DNA from: Herbidospora mongoliensis
GTDB lineage: Bacteria > Actinomycetota > Actinomycetes > Streptosporangiales > Streptosporangiaceae
Direction of reading: 5' to 3'
NCBI RefSeq assembly: GCF_001570545.1
Contig: NZ_BBXD01000016.1
Location: 310,001-374,000 of the forward strand
DNA: 64,000 nucleotides
Below are positions 9,858 through 21,599 of this stretch, in pieces. The translations under genes and the position numbers were made by a program. How positions within the stretch are numbered: position 1 is the stretch's first letter; each line of letters starts with the position of its first letter. Under the pieces are notes generated by a model. That model was not told the origin of the DNA and ran no database searches. It worked only from the letters and a program-made list of their open reading frames with translations.

Positions 9858-10403
9858 ATGTCACCACGTTCCACCGCCGAGGAGCAGCGCGCGAAGATCG
9901 TGTCGCGCGCCGTGGCGGCGTTCGCGCATGCCGGCTATCACGCCACCCCCGTCGCCGAGGTCGCCGAAGCGGCCGGGGTGTCGCCCGCCTATGTGTTCCG
10001 CCTGTTCCCCGGCAAGCTCGGTCTCTTCGTCGCGACCGTCGACCACTGCTACGACCAGGTCACCGCCACGCTCGTCAAGGGCGGCGAGGCCGCAGGGCCG
10101 GTCTCGCCCGAAGAGGTGCTGGCCGCCATGTCGGCCGCCTACATGGAGCTGATCCGCGATCGGAATCTGATCATGCTGCAGGTGCACGCGCAGAGCGCCT
10201 GTGACGTCCCGGAGATCCGGGACGCCGTCCGCCGAGGAGTCGCGCGGGTGGTCCAGGCCGTCTCGCGGGTTTCCGGCGCGGAGCCGGGGGCGGTGCAGTT
10301 CTTCATGGCCTATGGCCAGCTCTGCCACCTCATCGTCCAGGCCGATCTCGGGGCCGTCGACGAAAGCTGGGCCCGCACGGTGAGCGCCGGAATCAGCCAC
10401 TGA
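9858..10403 (+). CDS. TetR-family transcriptional regulator
   Basis: 181 residues. The N-terminal helix-turn-helix is typical: AVAAFAHAGYHATPVAEVAE then AAGVSPAYVFRLFPGKLGLF. The C-terminal ligand-binding half includes VQFFMAYGQLCHLIVQADLG. The ATG at 9858 is chosen because homologues begin shortly before the HTH and a candidate operator abuts it. It likely represses itself and the oxidoreductase gene immediately downstream. Confidence 0.88.
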   Translation: MSPRSTAEEQRAKIVSRAVAAFAHAGYHATPVAEVAEAAGVSPAYVFRLFPGKLGLFVATVDHCYDQVTATLVKGGEAAGPVSPEEVLAAMSAAYMELIRDRNLIMLQVHAQSACDVPEIRDAVRRGVARVVQAVSRVSGAEPGAVQFFMAYGQLCHLIVQADLGAVDESWARTVSAGISH

Positions 10404-10431
10404 CCGCCATCGAGCCGATGGCGGGCTTTTT
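10404..10431 (+). terminator. Rho-independent terminator
   Basis: Perfect 9-bp stem CCGCCATCG / CGATGGCGG with an AGC loop, followed by GCTTTTT, right after the TetR stop codon. Confidence 0.85.
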
Positions 10432-10443
10432 CGGCTCGTAGTT

Positions 10444-10463
10444 GTGACTGATCGGTCAGTTAC
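10444..10463. promoter_or_regulatory. Candidate TetR operator upstream of oxidoreductase
   Basis: GTGACTGA-TCGG-TCAGTTAC, an 8-4-8 inverted repeat with 7 of 8 paired positions. It matches the site at the TetR start and lies 20 bp before the oxidoreductase start. Confidence 0.65.
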
Positions 10464-10482
10464 TTATCGAATGGAGACCGCC

Positions 10483-11520
10483 ATGAACGCATCCCCCGCC
10501 TCGGCCAGGAGAGTCGTCCTGCCCGGCCTCGTGGAGCCCGATGGGCTGATCGTCGAAGAGGGCCCGCTGGACGCCCCAGGGCCGGGTCAGATCCTGGTCG
10601 CCGTCGAGGCCACCGGCGTCTCCTACGCCGAGCAGGCGATGCGCCGCGGCCGCTACTTCGGGCAGCCGAAGTTCCCCTTCGTCCCGGGATACGACCTGGT
10701 CGGCACAGTCCTGCGGGCAGGACCGCAGGTGGACGGCTCGCTCATCGGCGCGAGGGTCGCGACGCTGACGAAGACCGGCGGCTGGGCCAGTCACGCGGTG
10801 GTCGAGGCACGCGACAGCGTCGTCGTGCCGGCCGGGCTCGACCCGGCCGAGGCGGAGACCGTCGTGGTCAACGGCGTGACCGCGTGGCAGATGCTGCACC
10901 GGGCGGCGCGCGTCCGACCCGGTCAGACGATCCTCGTACACGGCGCCGGCGGAGGCGTGGGCGGAATCCTCATCCAACTCGCCCGGCACGCCGGAGTGAG
11001 GGTCATCGGGGGAGCCTCGCCCCGCCACCACGACGCGCTCAGGGCGGCCGGGGTCGAACCCGTCGACTACAACGACCCGAACCTCGCCGACCGGGTCCGG
11101 GAGCTGTCCCCGGGAGGGGTCGACGCGGTGTTCGACAACATCGGCGGGCCCATGATGCGGGTCTCCTACGGGCTGCTGGCGCCGCGCGGGGCCCTGGTCT
11201 GTTACGCCATCATCGCGGAGGTGGGCGGCACCGGCGGTCTGGTGGTGCCGTTCCTGAAGGCCATCAGCCGGGTGCTGCTGTGGAACGCGCTGCCGAACGG
11301 GCACCGCGCGACGTTCTACGACGTGTGGTCGGGCCACCGGATGCGGCCGGCACGCTTCCGGGAACACCTCGAAGAAGACCTGGGACAGGTGTTCGCCCTG
11401 CTCGCGGACGGGACGTTGAAGGCCACCATCGCCGCCCGGTTCCCGCTCGACGAGGCGGCCGCGGCGCTGACCCTCGCCGAGTCCCGCACGGTCAACGGCA
11501 AGATCATCCTGCTGCCGTGA
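10483..11520 (+). CDS. Medium-chain dehydrogenase/reductase (quinone oxidoreductase-like)
   Basis: 345 residues of the MDR superfamily. It has the GroES-like N-terminal fold (GPGQILVAVEATGVSYAEQA, PFVPGYDLVGTV) and a nucleotide-binding Rossmann motif (VHGAGGGVGGILIQLA). It lacks the structural-zinc cysteines, as in zeta-crystallin-type NADPH:quinone reductases. The ATG at 10483 has GGAG seven bases upstream. The candidate operator and adjacent TetR gene suggest induction by a hydrophobic or electrophilic compound. Confidence 0.85.
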   Translation: MNASPASARRVVLPGLVEPDGLIVEEGPLDAPGPGQILVAVEATGVSYAEQAMRRGRYFGQPKFPFVPGYDLVGTVLRAGPQVDGSLIGARVATLTKTGGWASHAVVEARDSVVVPAGLDPAEAETVVVNGVTAWQMLHRAARVRPGQTILVHGAGGGVGGILIQLARHAGVRVIGGASPRHHDALRAAGVEPVDYNDPNLADRVRELSPGGVDAVFDNIGGPMMRVSYGLLAPRGALVCYAIIAEVGGTGGLVVPFLKAISRVLLWNALPNGHRATFYDVWSGHRMRPARFREHLEEDLGQVFALLADGTLKATIAARFPLDEAAAALTLAESRTVNGKIILLP

Positions 11521-11610
11521 CCGCCGGGCCGGGCCACTGTCGGACAATTGTGACCTCGTGGCAGCCCAGGGCAAAGCCGGATCCCGTCGGGTCAGGGCAG
11601 AGTGGGAGGC

Positions 11611-12375
11611 ATGACGGAGGCGGTTCGGACGCGGGGCCTGGTGAAGGCTTTCGGGCAGCAGGTTGCGGTCGCTGGGGTTGATCTGGTCGTACCGGCCGGG
11701 AGTTTCGCGGGGCTCGTCGGGCCCAACGGGGCCGGGAAGACCACGACGCTCAGCATGATCACCGGGCTGTTGCGGCCCGATGGGGGGCTGATCGAGATCC
11801 ACGGCGCCGACGCGTGGGCCGATCCGGTCAAGGTCAAGGCGTCGATCGGGGTGCTGCCCGAAGGGCTGCGGCTGTTCGAGCGGCTGTCCGGGCGGGAGCT
11901 GCTCGCCTACAACGCCGAGCTCCGGGGCATCCCGCGGGCCGAGGGCGAGCAGCGCGCCGCCGAGCTGCTGGCCGTCATGGATCTCCTCGATTCGCAGGAC
12001 AAGCTGGTCGTCGACTACTCGACCGGCATGCGGAAGAAGATCGGGCTGGCGGCGGCGCTGCTGCACAACCCGGCCGTCCTCTTCCTCGACGAACCCTTCG
12101 AGGGCGTCGACCCGGTCAGTGCCAACACGCTCGCCGAGGTGCTGCGTCGCTACACCGCCTCGGGGTCCACCGTCATCTTCTCCAGCCACGTCATGGATCT
12201 CGTCGAGCGCCTCTGCGACTGGGTGTCGGTCATGTCGCGGGGGCAGATCGTCGCCCAGGGGCCGATCGACGAGGTCAGGCGCGGGCGCTCGCTCAACGAG
12301 GCCTTTCTCGAGCTCGTCGGCGCGGGCGAGTCTGGAGAGGGGGGTCTCACGTGGTTGGGCTCTTCGTCCGGCTGA
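11611..12375 (+). CDS. ABC transporter ATP-binding protein
   Basis: 254 residues. Walker A is GPNGAGKTT, the signature region is DYSTGMRKKIGLAAAL, Walker B is VLFLDEPFEG and the switch histidine lies in IFSSHVMD. This is the DrrA/ABC-2 exporter type. Start chosen at the ATG preceded by GGGAGG. It overlaps the following permease gene by 25 bp and forms an exporter with it; substrate unknown. Confidence 0.9.
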   Translation: MTEAVRTRGLVKAFGQQVAVAGVDLVVPAGSFAGLVGPNGAGKTTTLSMITGLLRPDGGLIEIHGADAWADPVKVKASIGVLPEGLRLFERLSGRELLAYNAELRGIPRAEGEQRAAELLAVMDLLDSQDKLVVDYSTGMRKKIGLAAALLHNPAVLFLDEPFEGVDPVSANTLAEVLRRYTASGSTVIFSSHVMDLVERLCDWVSVMSRGQIVAQGPIDEVRRGRSLNEAFLELVGAGESGEGGLTWLGSSSG

Positions 12376-13904
12376 AGCTGCGGCTGGTCGCCGGGAGCCT
12401 CAAGGGGACCGGCGGGCGGCGGGCCGGGTTCGTCTTCTCGCTGATCGCGGGGCTGCTGGTCGCCATCGTCGGCTTCTTCTTCCTGGGCGCGCCGCGGATC
12501 CTCGAACCGGGGATGGCCGCCGACATCGGGATCATCTTCTACACGGCCATTCTGACCATGTGGATCGCCGGGCCGCTGCTGATGTTCGGGCTCGACGACA
12601 CGCTCGACCCCGCCCGGCTGGCGCTGTTCCCGCTGCGCACCGGGCAGCTCGCGAGAGGGCTGCTGGCGTCGTCCGCCGTCGGGATCTGGCCGATCGCCTC
12701 GCTGTTCGCGATGACCGGCGTGATCTTCGGGGTGGGCCGGTCGGTGACCGGGGTGCTCCTCGGGATCGTCGGGGTGCCGATCGCGTTCGCCTGCTGTCTC
12801 GTCGTGTCAAGGCTGGTCACAACCGGGCTGTCGGGGGTGCTGCGGACGCGGCGGGGGCGTGATGTGCTCGCCGTCGCGGTCATCCTCGTCGTGGTCGGCA
12901 CGCAGGTGCCCGGGTTGCTGCTCAACACGGGGCTGAACATCGGGCCGGAGGCCATCGCGGGGCTGGCCGACGTGCTGCGGTGGACGCCCACCGGCATGGT
13001 CGTGCACGGCATCGCCGACGGCGGGCTCGTCGGGCTCGCCGAGGTCATCGCCGTCGCGCTGTTCACGGCCGGGTGCGCGTGGCTGTGGATCATCGCGTTG
13101 AAGGCCGCGCTCGTCCGGCCCGACGCCTCCAGCCAGGGCGGCGGCAGCGTCCGGCGGTCGCGGTTCGGCGGGCTGCTTCCCGAAGGGGTGCTGGGCGCGG
13201 TGGCCGCCAAGGAGCTCAAGTACGCCCGGCGCGACCCCCGGGGACGGGTCACCTGGGTCAGCGTGCTGGCCATCATGATCGTCATGATCATCTCGACCCG
13301 GAGCAACACCGACGGCGGGCCGACCGTCTGGATGGGCGTCTTCCCCGTCTGGCTGGGCGGCCTGGTGGTGGCGCTGCAGGCGACCAACTCCTTCGGCATC
13401 GACGGCAGGGCGCTGTGGATGAACGCCGTCGTCTACGCCAAGCCCGAGGCGCTCCGCGCCGACCTGGCCGGACGCCAGCTCGCCATCTCCGTCATCGGCG
13501 TCCCGCTGCTCGGCGTGACGGCCGTGGTCACCGGGCTGCTGACCCGGCCCGAATGGATCCTCCCGGCCGCGCTGACCGGCTGGGGCGTGATGGGGCTGGT
13601 CTTCTCGGTCGGATCGTTCACCAGCGTCTACATGGCCTACACCCAGCCCGAGCGCATCAACGCCTTCACCGGCGCGGCCCCCGGGCAGGGCGGGCAGGCG
13701 TTCGTGTCGTCGATCGGGTCGATGGTCGGCGGCGCGGCGCTGTCGCTGCCCGTGCTCATCCCGGTCATGTCGGGCTTCGTCTGGGTGTCGGTGCTGATGC
13801 CGTTCTACGGGTTCGGGCTGGCCTGGCTGGCCCGCCGCAAGGCGTCGGAGATCGGGCTCCGGCGCATGCCCGAGCTGATGGCCGACGTGTCCCGGCCGAC
13901 CTAG
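12351..13904 (+). CDS. ABC-2-type membrane permease partner
   Basis: 517 residues with about 10-12 hydrophobic segments, such as FVFSLIAGLLVAIVGFFFLG and PLLMFGLDDTLDPARLALFP. The GTG start at 12351 lies inside the end of the ATPase gene and has a GAGAGGGGGG ribosome site. It is the membrane component for the upstream ATPase. Cargo is not evident. Confidence 0.82.
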   Translation: MVGLFVRLKLRLVAGSLKGTGGRRAGFVFSLIAGLLVAIVGFFFLGAPRILEPGMAADIGIIFYTAILTMWIAGPLLMFGLDDTLDPARLALFPLRTGQLARGLLASSAVGIWPIASLFAMTGVIFGVGRSVTGVLLGIVGVPIAFACCLVVSRLVTTGLSGVLRTRRGRDVLAVAVILVVVGTQVPGLLLNTGLNIGPEAIAGLADVLRWTPTGMVVHGIADGGLVGLAEVIAVALFTAGCAWLWIIALKAALVRPDASSQGGGSVRRSRFGGLLPEGVLGAVAAKELKYARRDPRGRVTWVSVLAIMIVMIISTRSNTDGGPTVWMGVFPVWLGGLVVALQATNSFGIDGRALWMNAVVYAKPEALRADLAGRQLAISVIGVPLLGVTAVVTGLLTRPEWILPAALTGWGVMGLVFSVGSFTSVYMAYTQPERINAFTGAAPGQGGQAFVSSIGSMVGGAALSLPVLIPVMSGFVWVSVLMPFYGFGLAWLARRKASEIGLRRMPELMADVSRPT

Positions 13905-13972
13905 ACAGTGGTCTAGTCCAATGGGTGAGACCGGTCTCAGCTTGACCTGGGGCACTCGCTAGTCTTCCAACC

Positions 13973-16621
<2,649 letters not shown>

Positions 16622-16632
16622 GCCCATGCCGG

Positions 16633-16674
16633 AAGGCCTCTCGTGGCGGAAGCCGTGAGGGGCCTTTCATTTTG
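16633..16674 (+). terminator. Terminator-like hairpin after ppc
   Basis: An interrupted stem (AAGGCC...CTCG with CGTGAGGGGCCTT) followed by TCATTTT, 11 bases after the ppc stop. Confidence 0.6.
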
Positions 16675-16780
16675 GGACAAAGGGAGCGAACCTTTAACCG
16701 CACGGGTAGGTTCGACTACATGGGGTAGTAATCCCAGGTCATCGACTGTTCGTCGAACAGAGCGGTGTTCGGAAGGGAGA

Positions 16781-17605
16781 ATGGCAGTCGTGCCCGAACC
16801 CTCGTATCCCGATTTGGACCGTCCCCAACTGTCCCAGGCCGCCCTCCGGGCCGAGCTGGTCAGACCCGGATCGCTGTGGTCGTCCCTCACCGTCGTCGAG
16901 CGCACCGGTTCCACCAACGCCGATCTCTCACAGGCCGTCCGCGACGGCGTCCGTGAAGGGGCCGTCCTGGTGGCCGAATCCCAATACGCCGGGCGGGGCC
17001 GTCTCGGCCGCGTCTGGATCGCCCCGCCGCGATCGGGGCTCACCTTCTCCGTGCTGCTGCGGCCCGATGTCCCCGTGGCCCGGCAGGGCTGGCTGCCGCT
17101 GCTGTTCGGGCTGGCCGCCGCCACCGCGATCCGCGAGGCGGGGGAGGTCGACGTGCGGCTCAAGTGGCCCAACGACCTGCTCCACGACGAAAGCAAGCTG
17201 GCCGGCATCCTGGCCGAGCGCATCGACTCGGCCGTCGTCATCGGCATGGGCCTCAACGTCAGCCTCCGCGACACCGAACTCCCCGTCGGCCACGCCACCT
17301 CGCTCGCGCTGGCCGGGTCGGCCTGCCTCGACCGCGACCGGCTGCTGGTGGGGGTGCTGCGGGAGCTCGAACGCCTCTACCGCGACTGGTGCCTGGCCGG
17401 CGGCGACGCCGACGCGTCGGGCCTGCGGGCCGCCTACCTGGCCTCCAGCGCGACCGTCGGGCGGGAGGTCCGGGTCGAACTGCCCGGCGAGCGGGTGCTC
17501 ACCGGCCGGGCGACCGGGATCAGCGAGATGGGCCAGTTGATCGTCAGAAGCGGGGGTGTCGACCACCCGCTGAGCGCCGGTGACGTCGTGCACGCGCGCT
17601 TGTAA
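16781..17605 (+). CDS. birA: Biotin--[acetyl-CoA-carboxylase] ligase
   Basis: 274 residues that attach biotin to carboxylase carrier domains. Catalytic motifs are GSTNADL, the biotin/AMP loop AGRGRLGRVW and KWPNDLL, followed by the small C-terminal SH3-like domain (VGREVRVELPGERVLTG). There is no N-terminal HTH, so it is a class I ligase and not a repressor. ATG at 16781 has GAAGGGAGA upstream. It probably serves the acyl-CoA carboxylase alpha subunit. Confidence 0.94.
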   Translation: MAVVPEPSYPDLDRPQLSQAALRAELVRPGSLWSSLTVVERTGSTNADLSQAVRDGVREGAVLVAESQYAGRGRLGRVWIAPPRSGLTFSVLLRPDVPVARQGWLPLLFGLAAATAIREAGEVDVRLKWPNDLLHDESKLAGILAERIDSAVVIGMGLNVSLRDTELPVGHATSLALAGSACLDRDRLLVGVLRELERLYRDWCLAGGDADASGLRAAYLASSATVGREVRVELPGERVLTGRATGISEMGQLIVRSGGVDHPLSAGDVVHARL

Positions 17606-17651
17606 TCAACACCCCGCCCGGAACGGACCGGTACATGCCACGATGTGGCGC

Positions 17652-18164
17652 ATGGGTCTCCCCGATCACCACCTGACCGACGGTGAGCGAGTCGTGCACT
17701 CGTTCCACCCGCACTGGAAGCGCCTTGTCGGTCCGTTCCTCGCACTGGTTCTCGTCGTGGCCGCCTCGTCGGCCGCGATCTACTTCATACCCAATGACTA
17801 CGAATACTCCGGCATCGCCCGCGTCGCGGTCGCGGTGGTCTCGGTGGTCGCGCTGGTCCTGCTGACCTTCCTGCCGTACCTGCGGTGGAAGACGACCGCG
17901 TACACCCTGACCACCCACCGGTTCACGATCAGCACCGGCGTCCTCAGCAAGTCGCAAGACGACATCCCGCTCGCCAAGGTCAACTCGGTCAGCTCCGACC
18001 AGTCCCTGATGGAGCGCGTGCTGGGCAGCGGAACGCTGAAGGTAGAGTCGGCGTCCGACCGCGGCGTCATCGACTACCGCGACATCCCCAAGATCCAGAC
18101 CATCCGTGCCGACCTTTTCCGGCTGGTGGAAGACGCCTCCGACGGGGTCGTGGACGGGCATTGA
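17652..18164 (+). CDS. PH-domain (YdbS/bPH-like) membrane protein
   Basis: 170 residues. Two hydrophobic helices (FLALVLVVAASSAAIYF and VAVVSVVALVLLTFLPYL) precede a bacterial PH domain (YTLTTHRFTISTGVLSKSQDDIPLAKVNSV). This is a common actinobacterial partner of birA and purK loci. Function is unknown, probably membrane-associated. An ATG three codons earlier (17643) is possible. Confidence 0.85.
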   Translation: MGLPDHHLTDGERVVHSFHPHWKRLVGPFLALVLVVAASSAAIYFIPNDYEYSGIARVAVAVVSVVALVLLTFLPYLRWKTTAYTLTTHRFTISTGVLSKSQDDIPLAKVNSVSSDQSLMERVLGSGTLKVESASDRGVIDYRDIPKIQTIRADLFRLVEDASDGVVDGH

Positions 18165-18181
18165 TCTGTGGCCTGACTCAC

Positions 18182-18229
18182 ATAGGCAAGCCTTACCTTC
18201 ATCGGATACCTTAGGAGAGCCTTACCTTG
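18182..18229 (+). promoter_or_regulatory. Two iron boxes (DmdR/IdeR type)
   Basis: Two tandem matches to the actinobacterial iron box: ATAGGCAAGCCTTACCTTC (18182-18200) and TTAGGAGAGCCTTACCTTG (18211-18229). They share the core AGCCTTACCTT and lie 23-70 bp upstream of bfd. Such sites bind DmdR/IdeR with Fe(II), so the bfd-bfr pair is likely iron-regulated. Confidence 0.8.
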
Positions 18230-18251
18230 GTATCTCTGAAGGGTCCCCTGG

Positions 18252-18431
18252 ATGTACGCCTGTGTGTGTCGAGCCGTCACCGAGAACGAGGTGCACGACT
18301 GCATCGCCAACGGCGCCCGGTCCATGCGGCAGATCCGCGACACCACCGGCGCCGGGGGCGACTGCGCCTCTTGTGTCCGGAAGATCTGTGCCATTCTGAA
18401 GCGGTCAGAAGACTTGATCACAACCGCTTAG
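18252..18431 (+). CDS. bfd: Bacterioferritin-associated ferredoxin
   Basis: A 59-residue protein starting MYACVCRAVTENEV. The four [2Fe-2S] ligand cysteines are C-x-C (Cys4, Cys6) and C-x2-C (Cys38, Cys41: DCASCVRK), with the expected BFD-like spacing. It delivers electrons to bacterioferritin to release stored iron. It sits directly downstream of two iron boxes and 13 bp upstream of bfr. Confidence 0.93.
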   Translation: MYACVCRAVTENEVHDCIANGARSMRQIRDTTGAGGDCASCVRKICAILKRSEDLITTA

Positions 18432-18444
18432 ATGTGGGGTGCCC

Positions 18445-18927
18445 ATGCAGGGCGACAAGGACATCATCGCGCTGCTCAACGAGCAGCTGACGTCTGAACT
18501 GACCGCCATCAACCAGTACTTCCTGCACGCCAAGATGCAGGAGAACTGGGGCTTCACCAAGCTGGCGAGCTTCACGCGGGCCGAGTCGATCGACGAGATG
18601 CGACACGCCGAGGCGCTGACCGACCGCATCCTCTTCCTCGAAGGTCTGCCCAACTACCAGAAGCTCTTCACGCTCCACGTCGGCCAGACCGTCAAGGAGC
18701 AGATCCAGAGCGACCTGGAGCTGGAGATCGGCGTCGTCAAGCGCCTCAAACCCGGCATCGCCCTGATGCGTGAGCGCGGTGACATCGTGTCGGCGCTGCT
18801 GTTCGAGGAGATCCTCAAGGACGAGGAACACCACATCGACTACCTGGAGACCGAGTTGTCCCTCATGGAGACGCTCGGGGATGGTCTGTACCTCCAGCGG
18901 TACGCCGAGCCGCCGTCCGCGTCCTGA
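18445..18927 (+). CDS. bfr: Bacterioferritin
   Basis: 160 residues, typical length. Ferroxidase ligands are visible in TSELTAINQYFLH (Glu), DEMRHAEAL (Glu, His; the Met is the expected haem ligand) and EEILKDEEHHIDYLE (Glu, His). It stores iron as a haem-containing 24-mer. ATG at 18445 follows a GGGG site; a GTG two codons earlier is possible. Co-transcribed with bfd under the iron boxes. Confidence 0.96.
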   Translation: MQGDKDIIALLNEQLTSELTAINQYFLHAKMQENWGFTKLASFTRAESIDEMRHAEALTDRILFLEGLPNYQKLFTLHVGQTVKEQIQSDLELEIGVVKRLKPGIALMRERGDIVSALLFEEILKDEEHHIDYLETELSLMETLGDGLYLQRYAEPPSAS

Positions 18928-18942
18928 CGCGAGGCCGCGAGA

Positions 18943-18977
18943 AACGCCCGCCGGGTTCTGGCGGGCGTTCGCTTTTT
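18943..18977 (+). terminator. Rho-independent terminator after bfr
   Basis: Perfect 10-bp stem AACGCCCGCC / GGCGGGCGTT followed by CGCTTTTT. Confidence 0.9.
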
Positions 18978-19174
18978 CCTCGGGCGGATTCCAGGCGCGA
19001 GCCACGGCCGGTCTTCGACCGTCCGCGTCTCGCTTGGACGCTCAAACCCGCCCGGACATGCTGCGGCAAAAACGACTTTGTCCATGTTTGCCCAGGTCAA
19101 TTGATGGGTCAACGACAAGTCAAACCGCGCGCTGCGCCCGGGAAACGATCGCCTAAGGTCCTACGATCGCTTCC

Positions 19175-19843
19175 ATGACCTGCGTACTTCTCGCCGAGGA
19201 TGACACCTCGATTTCCGAGCCGCTTGCGCGCGCCCTGCGCCGGGAGGGCTACCAAGTCGAGGTGAGCCCCGACGGCCCGCAGGCCCTGGAAAGGGCACTC
19301 TCGGGAGGCGTCGACCTCATCGTTCTCGACCTCGGCCTCCCGGAGATGGACGGCCTGGAGGTCGCCCGCCGCATCAGGGCCGAGGGCCACGGAACTCCCG
19401 TGCTGATCCTGACCGCTCGCGTCGACGAGGTCGACACGGTGGTGGGCCTCGACGCCGGGGCCGACGACTACGTGACCAAGCCGTTCCGCCTCGCCGAACT
19501 GCTCGCCCGGGTCCGGGCCCTGCTGCGGCGGGGGACCTCCGAGACCCCGGTCGTCCAGGGGGTGCGGATCGACGCCGACTCCCGCCGGGCCTGGATGGGC
19601 GACAAGGAACTCCACCTGACCACCAAGGAGTTCGACCTGCTCCGCGTGCTCGTGCGCGACGCCGGCAAGGTCGTGACCCGGGAGCAGATCATGCGGGAGG
19701 TCTGGGACACCAACTGGTGGGGTTCCACCAAGACCCTCGACATGCACATCTCCTGGCTGCGGCGCAAGCTCGGTGACGACGCGGCGAAGCCGCGGTACAT
19801 CACGACCGTCCGAGGGGTCGGCTTCCGCTTCGAACGCGAGTAA
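19175..19843 (+). CDS. OmpR/PhoB-family response regulator
   Basis: 222 residues. Receiver domain with acidic pocket (LLAEDD), phospho-acceptor Asp in VLDLGLPEMDG, Thr in ILTARV and Lys in VTKPFRL. The C-terminal winged helix ends YITTVRGVGFRFE. It is paired with the histidine kinase 5 bp downstream. The regulon is not apparent from the window. Confidence 0.94.
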   Translation: MTCVLLAEDDTSISEPLARALRREGYQVEVSPDGPQALERALSGGVDLIVLDLGLPEMDGLEVARRIRAEGHGTPVLILTARVDEVDTVVGLDAGADDYVTKPFRLAELLARVRALLRRGTSETPVVQGVRIDADSRRAWMGDKELHLTTKEFDLLRVLVRDAGKVVTREQIMREVWDTNWWGSTKTLDMHISWLRRKLGDDAAKPRYITTVRGVGFRFERE

Positions 19844-19848
19844 GGGGC

Positions 19849-21120
19849 ATGCGGAGGCGTCTGCTCTCCTCGATGCTGCTCGTCGCGGTCATCGCGGTGC
19901 TGCTGCTCGGAGTTCCCCTCGGTGTTGTCGTCGTACGTCTCATCAACGACGAGGCCGCGCAGGAGCTCCGAGCGGAGGCCACGCGCGTGCTGATCAGCGT
20001 CGAGTACGCCATAAGCCAGGAGCAGCCGGTCGATCCCAAGCAACTCGAGCGGAACTACCCCAACCGGTTCATCCAGGTCGCGTTCCGCGGCATCGAGCCG
20101 ATAACCGTCGGCGTCGAACCCCCGGTGAGCCGGTCACTGACCGAAGACGCCCGCTCCGAGAACGGTGTCGTCCGGCTCAGCCGCGACACCGCGGAGATCG
20201 ACCGTGACATACGGGCCCGGCTGCTGCTGACCATCGCCCTGGCGGTCGCCGCCCTGGTCGTGGCCATCGGGCTGGCCGTCGTGACATCGCGACGGCTCAC
20301 GTTGCCGCTCCTCGATCTGGCCAAGATCGCGGAGCGGCTCGGCTCCGGCGACGCCCGCCCGAGCAAACACCGCTACGGCATCCCCGAGCTCGACCGGGTC
20401 GCCGAGGTGCTCGACCGCAGCGCGATCCGCATCTCCGAGCTGCTCGGACGGGAGCGCGAGTTCGCCACCGACGCGTCCCACCAGCTGCGCACGCCCCTCA
20501 CCGGGCTGACCATGCGCCTGGAGGAGATCGTCGCGGCGGCGTCCCAGCCGGCGATCGTGCGTGAGGAGGGGGAGGCGGCGATCGTCCAGGCCGAACGGCT
20601 GACGGCGGTGATCGACGAGCTGCTCAACGCGGCCCGGCGTCAGCGCCACTCCCAGGCCGAGCCGATCGACGTCGACGAGGTGCTGGTGCAGCAGATCACC
20701 GAGTGGGATCCGGCGTTCCGGCGCTCCCGCCGGTCGATCCAGCTCACCGGGAGCCGGGGCCTGCGGGCGCTGGCCACCACGGGCGGCCTCAGCCAGGTCG
20801 TGGCCACCCTGCTGGACAACTCCCTGCACCACGGGGGCGGCATCGTCTCGATAACCACGACGAGCTCGGAGAAGTCCATCGTCATCGAGGTCTCCGACCA
20901 GGGTGACGGCGTGCCGGAGAAGATCCGTGCGCGGATCTTCGAACGGAGCGTGACCGGGGGCAGCGGCACCGGGCTCGGGCTCACGCTGGCGCGATCACTG
21001 GTCGCCGCCGACGGCGGACGGCTGGAGCTGGTGAAACCCCGGCCGGCCACGTTCGCGATCTTCCTGCGGAAGGTCGGCGACGACGAGATCGGCTACCGCG
21101 TGGTGAGCGGCCCCGCCTGA
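19849..21120 (+). CDS. Sensor histidine kinase
   Basis: 423 residues. An N-terminal membrane helix (MLLVAVIAVLLLGVPLGVVV) is followed by a ~90-residue extracytoplasmic sensor, a second helix (LLLTIALAVAALVVAIGLAV) and HAMP. The phospho-acceptor His is in FATDASHQLRTPLTG, and the HATPase domain has DNSLHHGGG, DQGDGVP and GGSGTGLGL. It phosphorylates the preceding response regulator. Its 3' end overlaps the convergent GtrA gene by 28 bp. Confidence 0.93.
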   Translation: MRRRLLSSMLLVAVIAVLLLGVPLGVVVVRLINDEAAQELRAEATRVLISVEYAISQEQPVDPKQLERNYPNRFIQVAFRGIEPITVGVEPPVSRSLTEDARSENGVVRLSRDTAEIDRDIRARLLLTIALAVAALVVAIGLAVVTSRRLTLPLLDLAKIAERLGSGDARPSKHRYGIPELDRVAEVLDRSAIRISELLGREREFATDASHQLRTPLTGLTMRLEEIVAAASQPAIVREEGEAAIVQAERLTAVIDELLNAARRQRHSQAEPIDVDEVLVQQITEWDPAFRRSRRSIQLTGSRGLRALATTGGLSQVVATLLDNSLHHGGGIVSITTTSSEKSIVIEVSDQGDGVPEKIRARIFERSVTGGSGTGLGLTLARSLVAADGGRLELVKPRPATFAIFLRKVGDDEIGYRVVSGPA

Positions 21121-21599
21121 CCTTCCTCCTGGACCACCGGTTCCTGGACCACGGGCGGGGCCAGGAACACCCACCGCTTGTACGACCAGAACCGGAACAG
21201 CGTGCCCAGCCCCGTGCCGACCACCAAGCCGATGTTGTTGGCCAGCAGGCTGTCGAAGCCGAGGGTGTAGCGGACGAAGCCGAGGCAGATCAGCTCGATC
21301 AGCAGGCCGACCCCGTTGAGCACGAAGAACAGGATGTATTCGCGGGCCAGGCCGCTCTGCTCACGGTGGCGGAAGGTCCAGAAACGGTTGCCGAAGTAGG
21401 CGACCGTGGTGGCGACCACCGTCGCGACGACGTTGGCCGACAGCGTGCCCTCGGAGCCCCACGCGGACCAGAGGATGTTCACCAGACCGAACTTGACCAC
21501 GAATGCGATGGCGCCGATCGCGCCGAACTTGATCAACTCACGGAGGAGGGTGGCGAATCGCGCGTAGGCGCCGCGGATGAGTTGCTGCACGAGCCGCAC
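21093..21599 (-). CDS. GtrA-family membrane protein
   Basis: 168 residues with four hydrophobic helices. The family pattern is FGAIGAIAFVVKFGLVNIL, then VVATTVAYFGNRFWTFRHR and FRFWSYKRWVF at the end. GtrA proteins are thought to flip polyprenyl-linked sugars for wall glycosylation. No glycosyltransferase partner is adjacent. Confidence 0.88.
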   Translation of the reverse strand: MRLVQQLIRGAYARFATLLRELIKFGAIGAIAFVVKFGLVNILWSAWGSEGTLSANVVATVVATTVAYFGNRFWTFRHREQSGLAREYILFFVLNGVGLLIELICLGFVRYTLGFDSLLANNIGLVVGTGLGTLFRFWSYKRWVFLAPPVVQEPVVQEEGQAGPLTTR

